From positions 248,001 to 312,000 of the forward strand of contig NZ_JAADJT010000002.1 in assembly GCF_011090165.1 (NCBI RefSeq): a stretch of 64,000 bases of DNA, given 5' to 3'. The position numbers were made by a program, and so were the translations under genes. The notes beneath the pieces are model-generated. The model was given only the letters and a program-made list of their open reading frames with translations, was not told where the DNA came from and did not search any database. The stretch is from Duganella aceris (GTDB lineage: Bacteria; Pseudomonadota; Gammaproteobacteria; Burkholderiales; Burkholderiaceae_D). Shown here in pieces: positions 9,218-16,180 of the stretch; position 1 is the first letter of the stretch, and every line of letters starts with the position of its first letter.

Positions 9218-10447
9218 TTACGCCTTGGTTGGCGTGGCGGCCTTGACATCGGCGGATGTGGCGGTCTTGCTGTCGGCTTCCGGCGCGTTCGGATCGAAGT
9301 CCATGCCGACCATGTGCGGCGCCAGCGGCGCGCCCTGGTGCACGCGCTGCAAGCCGTTGACGACGATTTTTTCGCCCGGCTTCAGGCCGTCGCGCACCAC
9401 GCGCAGGCCGTCGACCGCAGGGCCGAGCGTGACCAGGCGGTACTCGGCCTTGTTATCGGCGGAAACGATATAGACGAATTTGCGCCTCTGGTCGGTGCCG
9501 ATGGCGCGGTCGTTGATCAGCACCACCTGGGTTTTCTCGCCGCCGATGGCGCCGCCTTGCAGCTGCACGCGGGCGAACAGGCCGGGCACCAGCTTTTTGT
9601 CCGGGTTGGCGAACACGGCGCGCATGCGCACCGCGCCGGTCTGGGTGTCGAGCTGGTTGTCGACGAACTCCAGCTTGCCTTCATGCGGGTAGCCGGTCTC
9701 GTTGGCCAGGCCGACGTGGACATTGATCTTCTGGCCTTTATGCACCGCTTCGCCGACGCGCAACAGCGTGTCTTCGTCACCGTCGAAGCTGGCGTAGATC
9801 TTATCGTCGGACACCACGGTGGTCAGCATCGCGCTCGGGTCGATCAGGTTGCCGATGGTGATCTCGGCCTTGCCGACGCGGCCGTCGATCGGCGAGGTGA
9901 CGCGGGTGTAGCTCAGGTTCAGGCGCGCGTTCTCGGCCTGCGCCTCGGCGGCGCGGGCGTTGGCGTCCAGCTCCTTGAAGCCGGAGGTGCTGGCGTCCAG
10001 CTCGCGCTGGGCGATGGCTTTTTCCGCGAACAGTTTTTCTGCGCGGACCAGTTCGATCTTGGCCAGCTCCACCTTGGCGCGGGCGGCGGCCGCCGCCGCT
10101 TCGGCGCGGTTGGCCTCGGCCTGGAACGGACGCGGGTCGATGACGAACAGCACATCGCCCTTCTTGACGATGCCGCCCGGTGTGACGTTGACCGAAGTGA
10201 TGAAGCCGCCGACGCGGGCGCGCACCTCGACGTGCTCGATGGCTTCCATACGGCCGGAGAATTCCTGGGTTTCGGTGATCGTCTGTTCGACCACGGCGGC
10301 GGCCGAGATCGGCGCGCCCGATGGGGCGCTCGCTTCCTTGGCCTGGCTGTCGCAGCCGGACAGTCCGACGCTGAAAATGCCTGCGGCCGCGACTGCCGCC
10401 GCCAGCGGACCGACCAGTTTCTTCACGTAGTGCGCTTTGTTATTCAT
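9218..10447 (-). CDS. RND efflux periplasmic adaptor (membrane fusion) lipoprotein, operon 1
   Basis: The 409-residue MexE/AcrA-family adaptor has an N-terminal lipobox (LSGC, Cys about residue 32). The lipoyl half-motifs are split by an alpha-hairpin (ARVGGFITSVNVTPGG, then LNLSYTRVTSPIDGRVGKAE). A beta-barrel and a membrane-proximal domain follow (VVNGLQRVHQGAPLAPHMVGMD). It bridges the pump and the outer membrane channel. It is the first gene of the adaptor-pump-channel-dehydrogenase operon. Upstream on the same strand is a candidate promoter. A CGGCCG-ATC-CGGCCG repeat at 10472-10486 lies in its leader. No regulator gene is directly attached. Confidence 0.95.
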   Translation of the reverse strand: MNNKAHYVKKLVGPLAAAVAAAGIFSVGLSGCDSQAKEASAPSGAPISAAAVVEQTITETQEFSGRMEAIEHVEVRARVGGFITSVNVTPGGIVKKGDVLFVIDPRPFQAEANRAEAAAAAARAKVELAKIELVRAEKLFAEKAIAQRELDASTSGFKELDANARAAEAQAENARLNLSYTRVTSPIDGRVGKAEITIGNLIDPSAMLTTVVSDDKIYASFDGDEDTLLRVGEAVHKGQKINVHVGLANETGYPHEGKLEFVDNQLDTQTGAVRMRAVFANPDKKLVPGLFARVQLQGGAIGGEKTQVVLINDRAIGTDQRRKFVYIVSADNKAEYRLVTLGPAVDGLRVVRDGLKPGEKIVVNGLQRVHQGAPLAPHMVGMDFDPNAPEADSKTATSADVKAATPTKA

Positions 10448-10516
10448 GATGTACTTTCGGGATATGTTGGTCGGCCGATCCGGCCGGTTTATAGAGTTCT
10501 ATTAACCACTAACTTT

Positions 10517-10545
10517 AGATTACATATAAACGCTAAAATTGGCAA
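10517..10545 (-). promoter_or_regulatory. Candidate sigma-70 promoter for RND operon 1
   Basis: On the minus strand TTGCCA (10540-10545) and TAATCT (10517-10522) are 17 bases apart, about 70 bases before the adaptor start. The -35 box lies inside the 3' end of the preceding gene. Visual match only. Confidence 0.4.
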
Positions 10546-11014
10546 GCCTTATTTCTTGAAAAAGTTCGTCTTCGGCCGGCATCAGGATCCGGCCGGCGAT
10601 GGCCGGGCCGGCGCGGTCGCGCTGGATCAGGCCGTCGACCGAGCGCAGGGCGGCATCGGCGCCAACGCCGGCCACCAGCAATTCCGCCCCGCTCCAGCCG
10701 ATGCGCAGGCGCCGCCGCGCGGCCCACCTCAGCACCGCGTAGGCCTGATCGGCAGCCGCCGGCATCGAGGGCGCCAGCGAATAGTCCGGCGCCAGGATCA
10801 TCAGGCCGGGATCGGACTCGGCCAACCGGCGCAGCCGGCTGTCGTCAGCGTCCAGCTCGCCACCGTGAAAGAACACCAGCAGGCGCTCATGTTGCGCGGC
10901 GGCCGACGGCTTGCCGTGCAGACGCGGAAAGCGGGCCCGGCCCGCCGGCGCGCCGTACAGCCGCGCCGTCAGCGGCCCGGCCGCGCCCTCGATGGTGACG
11001 TCAAGCGTCAGCAT
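10520..11014 (-). CDS. Degenerate alpha/beta hydrolase (HSL-like), probably non-catalytic
   Basis: The start is placed at ATG 11014 (MLTLDVTIEGAAGPL), overlapping the MFS stop by 14 bases; the longer upstream frame merely shadows the MFS gene. The 164 residues follow the hormone-sensitive-lipase fold order: LLVFFHGGELDADD for the HGGG oxyanion loop, then LAPDYSLAPSMPAAADQAYAVLRW. The elbow that should be GDSAGG reads AGVGADAA, so the nucleophile serine is absent. The family is normally about 300 residues, and the C-terminal Asp/His segment is missing. It could be a decayed gene or a shortened binding protein. Translational coupling to the MFS gene suggests it is still expressed. Confidence 0.55.
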   Translation of the reverse strand: MLTLDVTIEGAAGPLTARLYGAPAGRARFPRLHGKPSAAAQHERLLVFFHGGELDADDSRLRRLAESDPGLMILAPDYSLAPSMPAAADQAYAVLRWAARRRLRIGWSGAELLVAGVGADAALRSVDGLIQRDRAGPAIAGRILMPAEDELFQEIRLANFSVYM

Positions 11015-12212
11015 GGCTGCCACGCTGGTCGATCCGGCCGACCACGACCACCATTGCGATACCCAGCGCGACGATGATCGCGCCCAGCCACATCGCGCTG
11101 TGCACGCTGACGCTGTTGACCGCAAGGCCGCCGACGAAGGAGCCCAGCGAAATCGCCGCCTGGAACACCGCCACCACCACCGCGCCCAGCGCTTCCGGCT
11201 TGTCCCTGGCGCCGCCGAAAATCCACAGCTGCGTGCTGACCGGCACCACGCCCCAGACCACGGCCCACACCAGCAGGCTGATCGAGGCGATCCACAGGTT
11301 GGCGCCGAACGCCGACAAGGCCAGCAGCGCCAGCAGGAACACCGTCATATTGCCCAGCACCGTGCCGTGACGGCTGCGCGCGGCCAGACCGCCGCCGAGG
11401 AAATTGCCGCCGATGCTGAACAGGCCATACACGAACAGCAAGGTGCTCAGCAGCTTGGTCTCGATCTGCGTCACTTGCGACAGGTAGGGCGCGATATAGG
11501 TATAGCCGGCGTACTGGCCGGCCACGGCGCAAGCCAGCACCACCAGCGCGGCGGCGTTGCGCGGCGACTTCAGCACGCCGGTCAGGTCGCTGATGCCGAC
11601 GTGGTCGTCCATGACGATTTTGGGCAGATAAATCATCTGCAGCACCAGCACGATGACCGGGATCACGGTGGCGACGATGAAGGCGACGCGCCAGTCGAAA
11701 TAGCCGCCGATCATCGAACCGGCCGGCACCGCCAGCACGGCGGCGATCGAAATGCCACTCATGACGGCGGTCGACGACACGTGCGCCTTGTCGGCCGGCA
11801 CCAGCCGCGCGGCGGCGGGCACCGCCACCGCCCAGAAGCCGCCGAGGCCGACGCCGAGCACCACGCGCGCCGCGAACAGCACGATGAAGTTGGGCGCCAG
11901 CGCCGAGATCACGCTCGACACGATGGTCAGCAAGGTCAGGCCGATCAGCACCAGCCGGCGATCCATGCGGCCCGCCGCCAGCGCGGTGGCCGGGGCGGCG
12001 ATGAAGGCCAGCAGCGCGGTGATCGAGACGATCATGCCGGCCGTGCCCTCCTGCACCCGCAAATCGCGGCTGATGCCGGACAGCAACCCCACCGGCAGCA
12101 ACTCGGCAAACACCATGGCGAACGCGCCGAACGCGATCGCCAGCACGCCGAGCCATGACGTGCGGCTGATGGCGCCCCCCTCTTTTACTGCGGTTTCTAG
12201 AACGGCTGACAT
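11001..12212 (-). CDS. MFS transporter, DHA1 family, NepI-like
   Basis: The 403-residue, 12-helix major facilitator is close in layout to E. coli NepI (purine ribonucleoside efflux) and AraJ/YdhP relatives. MVFAELLPVGLLSGISRDL, RMDRRLVLIGLTLL and VVLGVGLGGFWAVAVPAAARLVPAD match the first-half signature of that group. The cargo is uncertain. It is divergent from an HxlR regulator at 12341. The two promoters face each other across a perfect inverted repeat, so it is very probably controlled by that regulator. Its 3' end overlaps the degenerate hydrolase gene. Confidence 0.9.
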   Translation of the reverse strand: MSAVLETAVKEGGAISRTSWLGVLAIAFGAFAMVFAELLPVGLLSGISRDLRVQEGTAGMIVSITALLAFIAAPATALAAGRMDRRLVLIGLTLLTIVSSVISALAPNFIVLFAARVVLGVGLGGFWAVAVPAAARLVPADKAHVSSTAVMSGISIAAVLAVPAGSMIGGYFDWRVAFIVATVIPVIVLVLQMIYLPKIVMDDHVGISDLTGVLKSPRNAAALVVLACAVAGQYAGYTYIAPYLSQVTQIETKLLSTLLFVYGLFSIGGNFLGGGLAARSRHGTVLGNMTVFLLALLALSAFGANLWIASISLLVWAVVWGVVPVSTQLWIFGGARDKPEALGAVVVAVFQAAISLGSFVGGLAVNSVSVHSAMWLGAIIVALGIAMVVVVGRIDQRGSHADA

Positions 12213-12246
12213 TGTTTTCTCCTTCGGGATTAAGTGGTTTCATAAT

Positions 12247-12293
12247 TAAACTAGTTGGAGTGTAGTCGAACTGGTTTAATATGTAAACCAGTT
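12247..12293. promoter_or_regulatory. HxlR operator with overlapping divergent promoters
   Basis: AACTGGTTTA (12269-12278) and TAAACCAGTT (12284-12293) are a perfect 10-bp inverted repeat with a 5-base spacer. TAAACTAGTT at 12247-12256 is a third half-site with one mismatch. The repeat overlaps a plus-strand promoter (TTGGAG 12255-12260, TAATAT 12277-12282, 16-base spacer). It also overlaps a minus-strand promoter (TTTACA 12282-12287, TACACT 12259-12264, 17-base spacer). Binding there would block both the regulator and the exporter. Confidence 0.75.
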
Positions 12294-12340
12294 TTGTGCT
12301 ACCATCGGATCCGCATCTGCAATTTGTGAAGGAGAGCGAA

Positions 12341-12799
12341 ATGAAACGAACAAGTCTGGAAGGCGAACAATGCGCGGTCGCGCGCTCGCTGGATATCCTC
12401 GGCGACTGGTGGACCCTGCTGATCGTGCGCGACGCGCTGGGCGGCCTGCGCCGCTTCGGCGAATTCCAGCGCAGCCTCGGCGCCGCCAAGAACATCCTGA
12501 CCACGCGCCTGAAAACCCTGGTGGCGCAAGGCATTCTGGAGACGGCGCCGGCCTCCGACGGCAGCGCCTATCAGGAATATCTGCTGACGCAAAAAGGCCG
12601 CGACCTGGTGCCGGTGCTGATCGCGCTGGGACAATGGAGCAGCGACCACGTGTTCAAGCCGGGCGAGGTCGCGTTGGTGCCGCTGGATGCGGCGAACATG
12701 CAGCCACTGAAGCCGCTGCTGATCCAGGCCGGCGACGGCCGTCTGTTGAGTCCATCGGAAGTGCATTTCAATTCCGGGCTCGGCCCGCCGGCGGAGTAA
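12341..12799 (+). CDS. HxlR family winged-helix transcriptional regulator
   Basis: The start is ATG 12341 (MKRTSLEGEQCAVARSLD), preceded by AAGGAG at 12328. An upstream GTG at 12296 lies in the operator and is unlikely. The 152-residue protein has the HxlR/DUF24 pattern: CAVARSLDILGDWWTLLIVRDALGG, FGEFQRSLGAAKNILTTRL, then the wing YLLTQKGRDLVPVLIALGQW. Family members sense redox or electrophilic stress. The single N-terminal Cys (EGEQCAV) is at the position used for sensing in several relatives. It probably represses the divergent MFS exporter and itself. Confidence 0.92.
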   Translation: MKRTSLEGEQCAVARSLDILGDWWTLLIVRDALGGLRRFGEFQRSLGAAKNILTTRLKTLVAQGILETAPASDGSAYQEYLLTQKGRDLVPVLIALGQWSSDHVFKPGEVALVPLDAANMQPLKPLLIQAGDGRLLSPSEVHFNSGLGPPAE

Positions 12800-12804
12800 G
12801 CGCC

Positions 12805-13170
12805 ATGCGCCCCGCCCCGTTCACGCCCGCCGACATCGGCAATGCCGAATCGGCCGCGTTCACCTCGTTCGACAGGCCGCGCGGCGCGGCGCGTCAGGAG
12901 GCCGAGTCCAACGATCTCAGCGTGATCCAGGATATTCCCGTCAGGCTCAGCGTCGAACTGGGGCGCACCAGCATCACCCTGCGCAGCATCTTGCAGTTGA
13001 CTCAAGGCAGCGTCATCGAACTGGACGGGCTGGCCGGCGAACCGATGGACGTGCTGATTAACGAATGCCTGATCGCACAGGGCGAGGTGGTGGTGGTCAA
13101 CGACAAGTTCGGCATCCGTCTGACCGACATCACCAATCCGTCGGCGCGCATCCGCAGCCTGAAGAAATAA
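12805..13170 (+). CDS. fliN: FliN-like flagellar motor switch protein, orphan
   Basis: The 121-residue protein starts 6 bases after the HxlR stop. Its C-terminal 80 residues are a nearly canonical FliN/SpoA domain (IQDIPVRLSVELGRTSI, then ELDGLAGEPMDVLINE, GEVVVVNDKFGIRLTDI). The N-terminal 40 residues are short and unremarkable. FliN forms the C-ring with FliM and FliG and binds FliH in export. No other flagellar gene is in the window, so this is either a displaced paralogue or a duplicate of the operon copy. No strong ribosome binding site is visible, so translation may depend on coupling to the HxlR gene. Confidence 0.85.
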   Translation: MRPAPFTPADIGNAESAAFTSFDRPRGAARQEAESNDLSVIQDIPVRLSVELGRTSITLRSILQLTQGSVIELDGLAGEPMDVLINECLIAQGEVVVVNDKFGIRLTDITNPSARIRSLKK

Positions 13171-13180
13171 CCGGAGCGGC

Positions 13181-13786
13181 TCAGGCCGCCAGCTCCTGCG
13201 GCCGCTTCGGCGCGCTGGCCAGCAGCAGGGCGACCGCGTCCTGCGCGTGATCGCGGATGGACTGGGCGCCGACCGGGTCGTCGATCAGCTGCGACAGCGT
13301 CACCGCCCCCACCGCGGCGGACACGATCGCATCGGCGACGCCGTGCGGCTCCGCGATGCCGAGACGCTGCGCCATTGCGGCCATGACTTCCATCAGCTGC
13401 AGGCGGCCTTCCATCGCCACCTCGCGGATATGCGCATCGGCATGGCGCAGCTCGCTGCCGAGATTGGCGAGTGGACACAGCGCGCCCGGCCCGCAGGCCT
13501 GGTTCAGGTACAGGTGCACGATGGTTTCGATGGCCTGCGCCGGCGCCATGCCCTGGATCGCCTCGCTGTAGAAGCGGAACAGCTCCTCGTTGGCGGCGCG
13601 GTTCGCTTCAGCGACCAATTGATCCTTGGATTCGAAATGGCGGTAGAAACCGCCCTGCGTCAATCCGGCCGCCGACATGACGTCGGAGATGCCGGTATCC
13701 GCCAGCCCCTTGGTCAGAAACAAATTCGACGCGATGGAAATAATGCGCAACCGGGTTTCCGCCGTGTCGGCCTTTGACTTTTTCAT
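13181..13786 (-). CDS. TetR/AcrR family transcriptional regulator
   Basis: The start is set at ATG 13786 (MKKSKADTAETRLRI), with GAGGAG 6 bases upstream; an in-frame upstream Met is possible. The 201-residue protein has an N-terminal TetR helix-turn-helix (IISIASNLFLTKGLADTGISD, LTQGGFYRHFESKDQL). A ligand domain of the TetR_C_33 or similar kind follows, with CGPGALCPLANLGSEL, a Cys pair also seen in NemR/AcuR-type relatives. It lies just after a hydrolase gene on the same strand and may regulate both. A dyad in its leader is a candidate operator. Confidence 0.9.
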   Translation of the reverse strand: MKKSKADTAETRLRIISIASNLFLTKGLADTGISDVMSAAGLTQGGFYRHFESKDQLVAEANRAANEELFRFYSEAIQGMAPAQAIETIVHLYLNQACGPGALCPLANLGSELRHADAHIREVAMEGRLQLMEVMAAMAQRLGIAEPHGVADAIVSAAVGAVTLSQLIDDPVGAQSIRDHAQDAVALLLASAPKRPQELAA

Positions 13787-13810
13787 GCTGGGCTCCTCGT
13801 ACACCTCAAT

Positions 13811-13832
13811 TTAGAGCTTAATGGTACTCTAA
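13811..13832. promoter_or_regulatory. Candidate TetR operator
   Basis: TTAGAG (13811-13816) and CTCTAA (13827-13832) form a perfect dyad with a 10-base spacer. It lies 25 bases before the TetR start and directly beyond the hydrolase stop. Autoregulation is inferred. Confidence 0.45.
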
Positions 13833-14705
13833 TTATGATTTTCCTGCCGGCGGTTCAAGGAAGTCGATGACCAGTTGCGCGAATTTCTCGGGTTGCTCCC
13901 ACTGCATGAAATGTCCGGCGTCGCTCAACGGGACCAGATCCAGGCCGTTGCTGAAGCGTTTTTCCTGGCCGGCGAACATTTCCGGCCCGATGCAGCCGTC
14001 CTGCACGCCGTAGATGATTCTGGTGGGCACGCTCACGGCGGAAAAAATCAGCCGGCGCGACAAGGGACTAGCGATGCTGCGCGGCAGTTGGCGATACCAC
14101 GACAGCGCGGCCTTGAGGCGCCCGGGCTCCAGATAGTTTTGCTTGAGCGGCCGCATTTCTTTTTCGCCGAAACGCCACGCCGGCGACCAGCCGTGTATCA
14201 GCGACTCCAGCCAGGCGAAGTCGTTGTTGACGATCTTGGCCTCCGGCAGCACAGGCACCTGGAAACCCAGCATATACAGCGAGCGCTTGATCTGGCGCGG
14301 TCCCATGCTCAGCAGGAAGTGGCCGGTGTGCGGCACCGCCGCCGTGATCAGCCGCCGCACCCGCTGCGGCGCCAGATTGGCGGCGGCGTAGCCGGTCACG
14401 GCGCCCCAGTCGTGTCCGACCACCGAAAACTGCTCGGCGCCCAGGCCGTCCGCGAGATCGATCACGTCCTGCGCCGACGCCTCGACGCGGTAGTCGCCGT
14501 CGCGCGCCAGGTCGGACGGCGCGTAGCCGCGCAGCGCCATCGCCACCGCCCGATAACCGGCTCCCGCCACCAGATCGAGCACCGGGAGGAAGCCCCGGTA
14601 GGTATCGGGAAAGCCGTGGACGAAAACAACCAGCTGCCCCTCGCCCCGACTGACATAGCCGATATTCATGCCGTTTCGTGGATTACGGAAAGATTGCTCG
14701 GTCAT
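13833..14705 (-). CDS. Alpha/beta hydrolase, epoxide hydrolase/dehalogenase type
   Basis: The start is ATG 14705 (MTEQSFRNPRNGMNIGYVS); the long open frame upstream is an artefact crossing another gene. The 290-residue protein has VVFVHGFPDTYRGFLPVLD as the HGFP oxyanion motif. VVGHDWGAVTGYA supplies an aspartate nucleophile, as in epoxide hydrolases and haloacetate dehalogenases. YGVQDGCIGPEM supplies the acid and LSDAGHFMQWEQPE the general base His. All catalytic positions are present. It is a likely detoxifying hydrolase of unknown substrate, transcribed ahead of the TetR gene and divergent from the hydrolase at 14853. Confidence 0.88.
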   Translation of the reverse strand: MTEQSFRNPRNGMNIGYVSRGEGQLVVFVHGFPDTYRGFLPVLDLVAGAGYRAVAMALRGYAPSDLARDGDYRVEASAQDVIDLADGLGAEQFSVVGHDWGAVTGYAAANLAPQRVRRLITAAVPHTGHFLLSMGPRQIKRSLYMLGFQVPVLPEAKIVNNDFAWLESLIHGWSPAWRFGEKEMRPLKQNYLEPGRLKAALSWYRQLPRSIASPLSRRLIFSAVSVPTRIIYGVQDGCIGPEMFAGQEKRFSNGLDLVPLSDAGHFMQWEQPEKFAQLVIDFLEPPAGKS

Positions 14706-14779
14706 CTGCGCTCCTAGGGTTGTCGGCCAGATTAGATTGTACACGGACGCTAAAAATAGCGATACCGATGAAAAACCGC

Positions 14780-14831
14780 TTGCAATCGGAATTTTACGGG
14801 CATATACTCGTTTCATTGCGGGCATATACCC
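14780..14831 (+). promoter_or_regulatory. Promoter with two MarR-type operator sites
   Basis: TTGCAA (14780-14785) and TATACT (14803-14808) are 17 bases apart and precede the hydrolase at 14853. GGGCATATACTCG (14798-14810) covers the -10 box, and GGGCATATACCC (14820-14831) lies just downstream. The latter is a near-palindrome. The same motif recurs at the marR promoter, so MarR repression is inferred. Confidence 0.7.
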
Positions 14832-14852
14832 ATACATTGAAAGGTAACGATC

Positions 14853-15722
14853 ATGAGCAACCATCCACACTTTGAAGAACACCGCGTCGATCGCGGCCAA
14901 GGCAACATCTATGTGCGCGACTACGCGGGCAGCGGCCCGGCGTTCGTGATGATGCACGGCTTCCCCGACAATCTGCATATCTATGACGAACTGGTGCCGC
15001 ATCTGGTGGCCGGCGGCCGCCGCGTCGTGACCTTCGACTTCCTCGGCTTCGGCGCATCGGACAAGCCGGCCGGCGCCCGCTACAGCTTCGCGCAGCAGGT
15101 GGGCGACCTGCACGCCGTGGTGCAGGCGCTGCATCTGGATAAAATCATTCCGGTCGCGCACGACTCGTCCGGTCCGGCGGCCCTGAACTACGCGGTCGAT
15201 TATCCGCAGCATGTCGCCGGCGTGGTGGTGCTGAACGCGCTGTACGGCGAAGCTCCCACCCTTAAGCATCCCGAACTGATCCAGCTGTTCGCGACCCCGG
15301 AACTGAAAGCGCTGACCGGCAAGATCCTGCAAACGCCGCAGCAATTCGCCTGGGTGCTGAACTTCCAGCGCGATAAATTCCAGGAGGGCCTGAACGAATC
15401 GCAGAAGGACTTGTATGTCAACTTCCTCGGCCCGCTGATCGACGGCAATTTCCGCAACCAACCGAGCTCGGGCCCGGCGTTCGCGCAGATGACCGGCCAG
15501 CTGTTCGCCGAAGAGGCGCGCAACACGCTGCGCCGGGACGAGGTGCGGGCGCTACAGGTTCCGGTTCAATTGATCTGGGGCGAGACCGATCCCTATCTGA
15601 ACACCGGCGTCGCGGAAGATATCCTGTCCCACCTGCAAAACGGCCAGTTGCACAAGCTGCCGGCCGGCCATTGGGTTCAGCTGGACGCGCCGCAACAAGT
15701 GGCGGCGCTGATGCTGAAATAA
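14853..15722 (+). CDS. Alpha/beta hydrolase, haloalkane dehalogenase-like
   Basis: The 289-residue protein has VMMHGFPDNLHIYDELVPHL as oxyanion loop and FDFLGFGASDKP after strand 4. VAHDSSGPAALNYA presents an aspartate nucleophile followed by serine where glycine is usual. IWGETDPYLNTG gives an acid and LPAGHWVQLDAP the histidine base. The set fits an Asp-type hydrolase of the dehalogenase/epoxide hydrolase group. It is convergent with marR (6-base gap), and both promoters carry the same palindromic element. The pair therefore looks like an inducible detoxification unit. Confidence 0.88.
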   Translation: MSNHPHFEEHRVDRGQGNIYVRDYAGSGPAFVMMHGFPDNLHIYDELVPHLVAGGRRVVTFDFLGFGASDKPAGARYSFAQQVGDLHAVVQALHLDKIIPVAHDSSGPAALNYAVDYPQHVAGVVVLNALYGEAPTLKHPELIQLFATPELKALTGKILQTPQQFAWVLNFQRDKFQEGLNESQKDLYVNFLGPLIDGNFRNQPSSGPAFAQMTGQLFAEEARNTLRRDEVRALQVPVQLIWGETDPYLNTGVAEDILSHLQNGQLHKLPAGHWVQLDAPQQVAALMLK

Positions 15723-15727
15723 GCGCC

Positions 15728-16144
15728 TCAGCCTGCCGCGTCGCCTTCCAGGTTCTGGAGCAGCGCGCGCAGGCTGGCGCTGCCCTCTTTGCCCAGTCGT
15801 TCTTCCAGTTCCTGCTGCGCCTGCTCCCACAGCGGCGCGGCGGCGGCCAGCACCGACTGCCCCTGCGCGGTCAGCGCTACGGCGGTTTCGCGGCCATCGC
15901 TGCCATCTCCCAATGTCAACAGTCCGGCTTTTTCCAGCACGCGCACATTGCGTCCGATGGTGGAGCGGTCAAGGCGCAACCGCGCGCCCAGCTCGGTCAG
16001 CGCCAGCGGTTCGTGGGCAGCCAGCGTTTTCAGCAGCGTGAACTGGGCCGAACCGATGCCGGCGGTGCCGACGGCGGCGTCGTAACGGGCGGTGATCTGC
16101 CGCGCGGCGCTGCGCAGCGCGGTGTTGTAGCAGAAGGTTTTCAT
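15728..16144 (-). CDS. MarR family transcriptional regulator
   Basis: The start is ATG 16144 (MKTFCYNTALRSAARQ); the longer frame upstream shadows the GH35 gene. The 138-residue winged-helix protein has QFTLLKTLAAHEPLALTELG, RLRLDRSTIGRNVRVLEKAG and wing residues DGSDGRETAVALTAQG. The -10 hexamer of its promoter ends only 7 bases before the ATG, with no ribosome binding site, so a leaderless transcript is likely. The Cys at residue 5 could act in redox sensing, as in OhrR-type relatives, but this is speculative. It probably represses itself and the hydrolase at 14853. Confidence 0.9.
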   Translation of the reverse strand: MKTFCYNTALRSAARQITARYDAAVGTAGIGSAQFTLLKTLAAHEPLALTELGARLRLDRSTIGRNVRVLEKAGLLTLGDGSDGRETAVALTAQGQSVLAAAAPLWEQAQQELEERLGKEGSASLRALLQNLEGDAAG

Positions 16145-16149
16145 GGAAG

Positions 16150-16180
16150 CGAGTATATACCCCTTATTTTGCGCCTGCAA
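16150..16180 (-). promoter_or_regulatory. marR promoter with operator, leaderless start
   Basis: On the minus strand TTGCAG (16175-16180) and TATACT (16152-16157) are 17 bases apart. The operator, read on the plus strand as CGAGTATATACCCC (16150-16163), covers the -10 box and matches the two sites before the hydrolase gene. Predicted transcription starts at or next to the ATG. The -35 box lies in the 3' end of the GH35 gene. Confidence 0.65.

Noticed and set aside
5945..11077. 1710-codon plus-strand frame opposite RND operon 1
   Set aside because: Low-complexity His/Arg/Gln-rich translation that lies exactly opposite the efflux genes, a typical antisense shadow in high-GC DNA.
13833..15461. 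542-codon version of the hydrolase at 13833
   Set aside because: The extra N-terminal part runs antisense through the hydrolase at 14853; the ATG at 14705 fits the family start.
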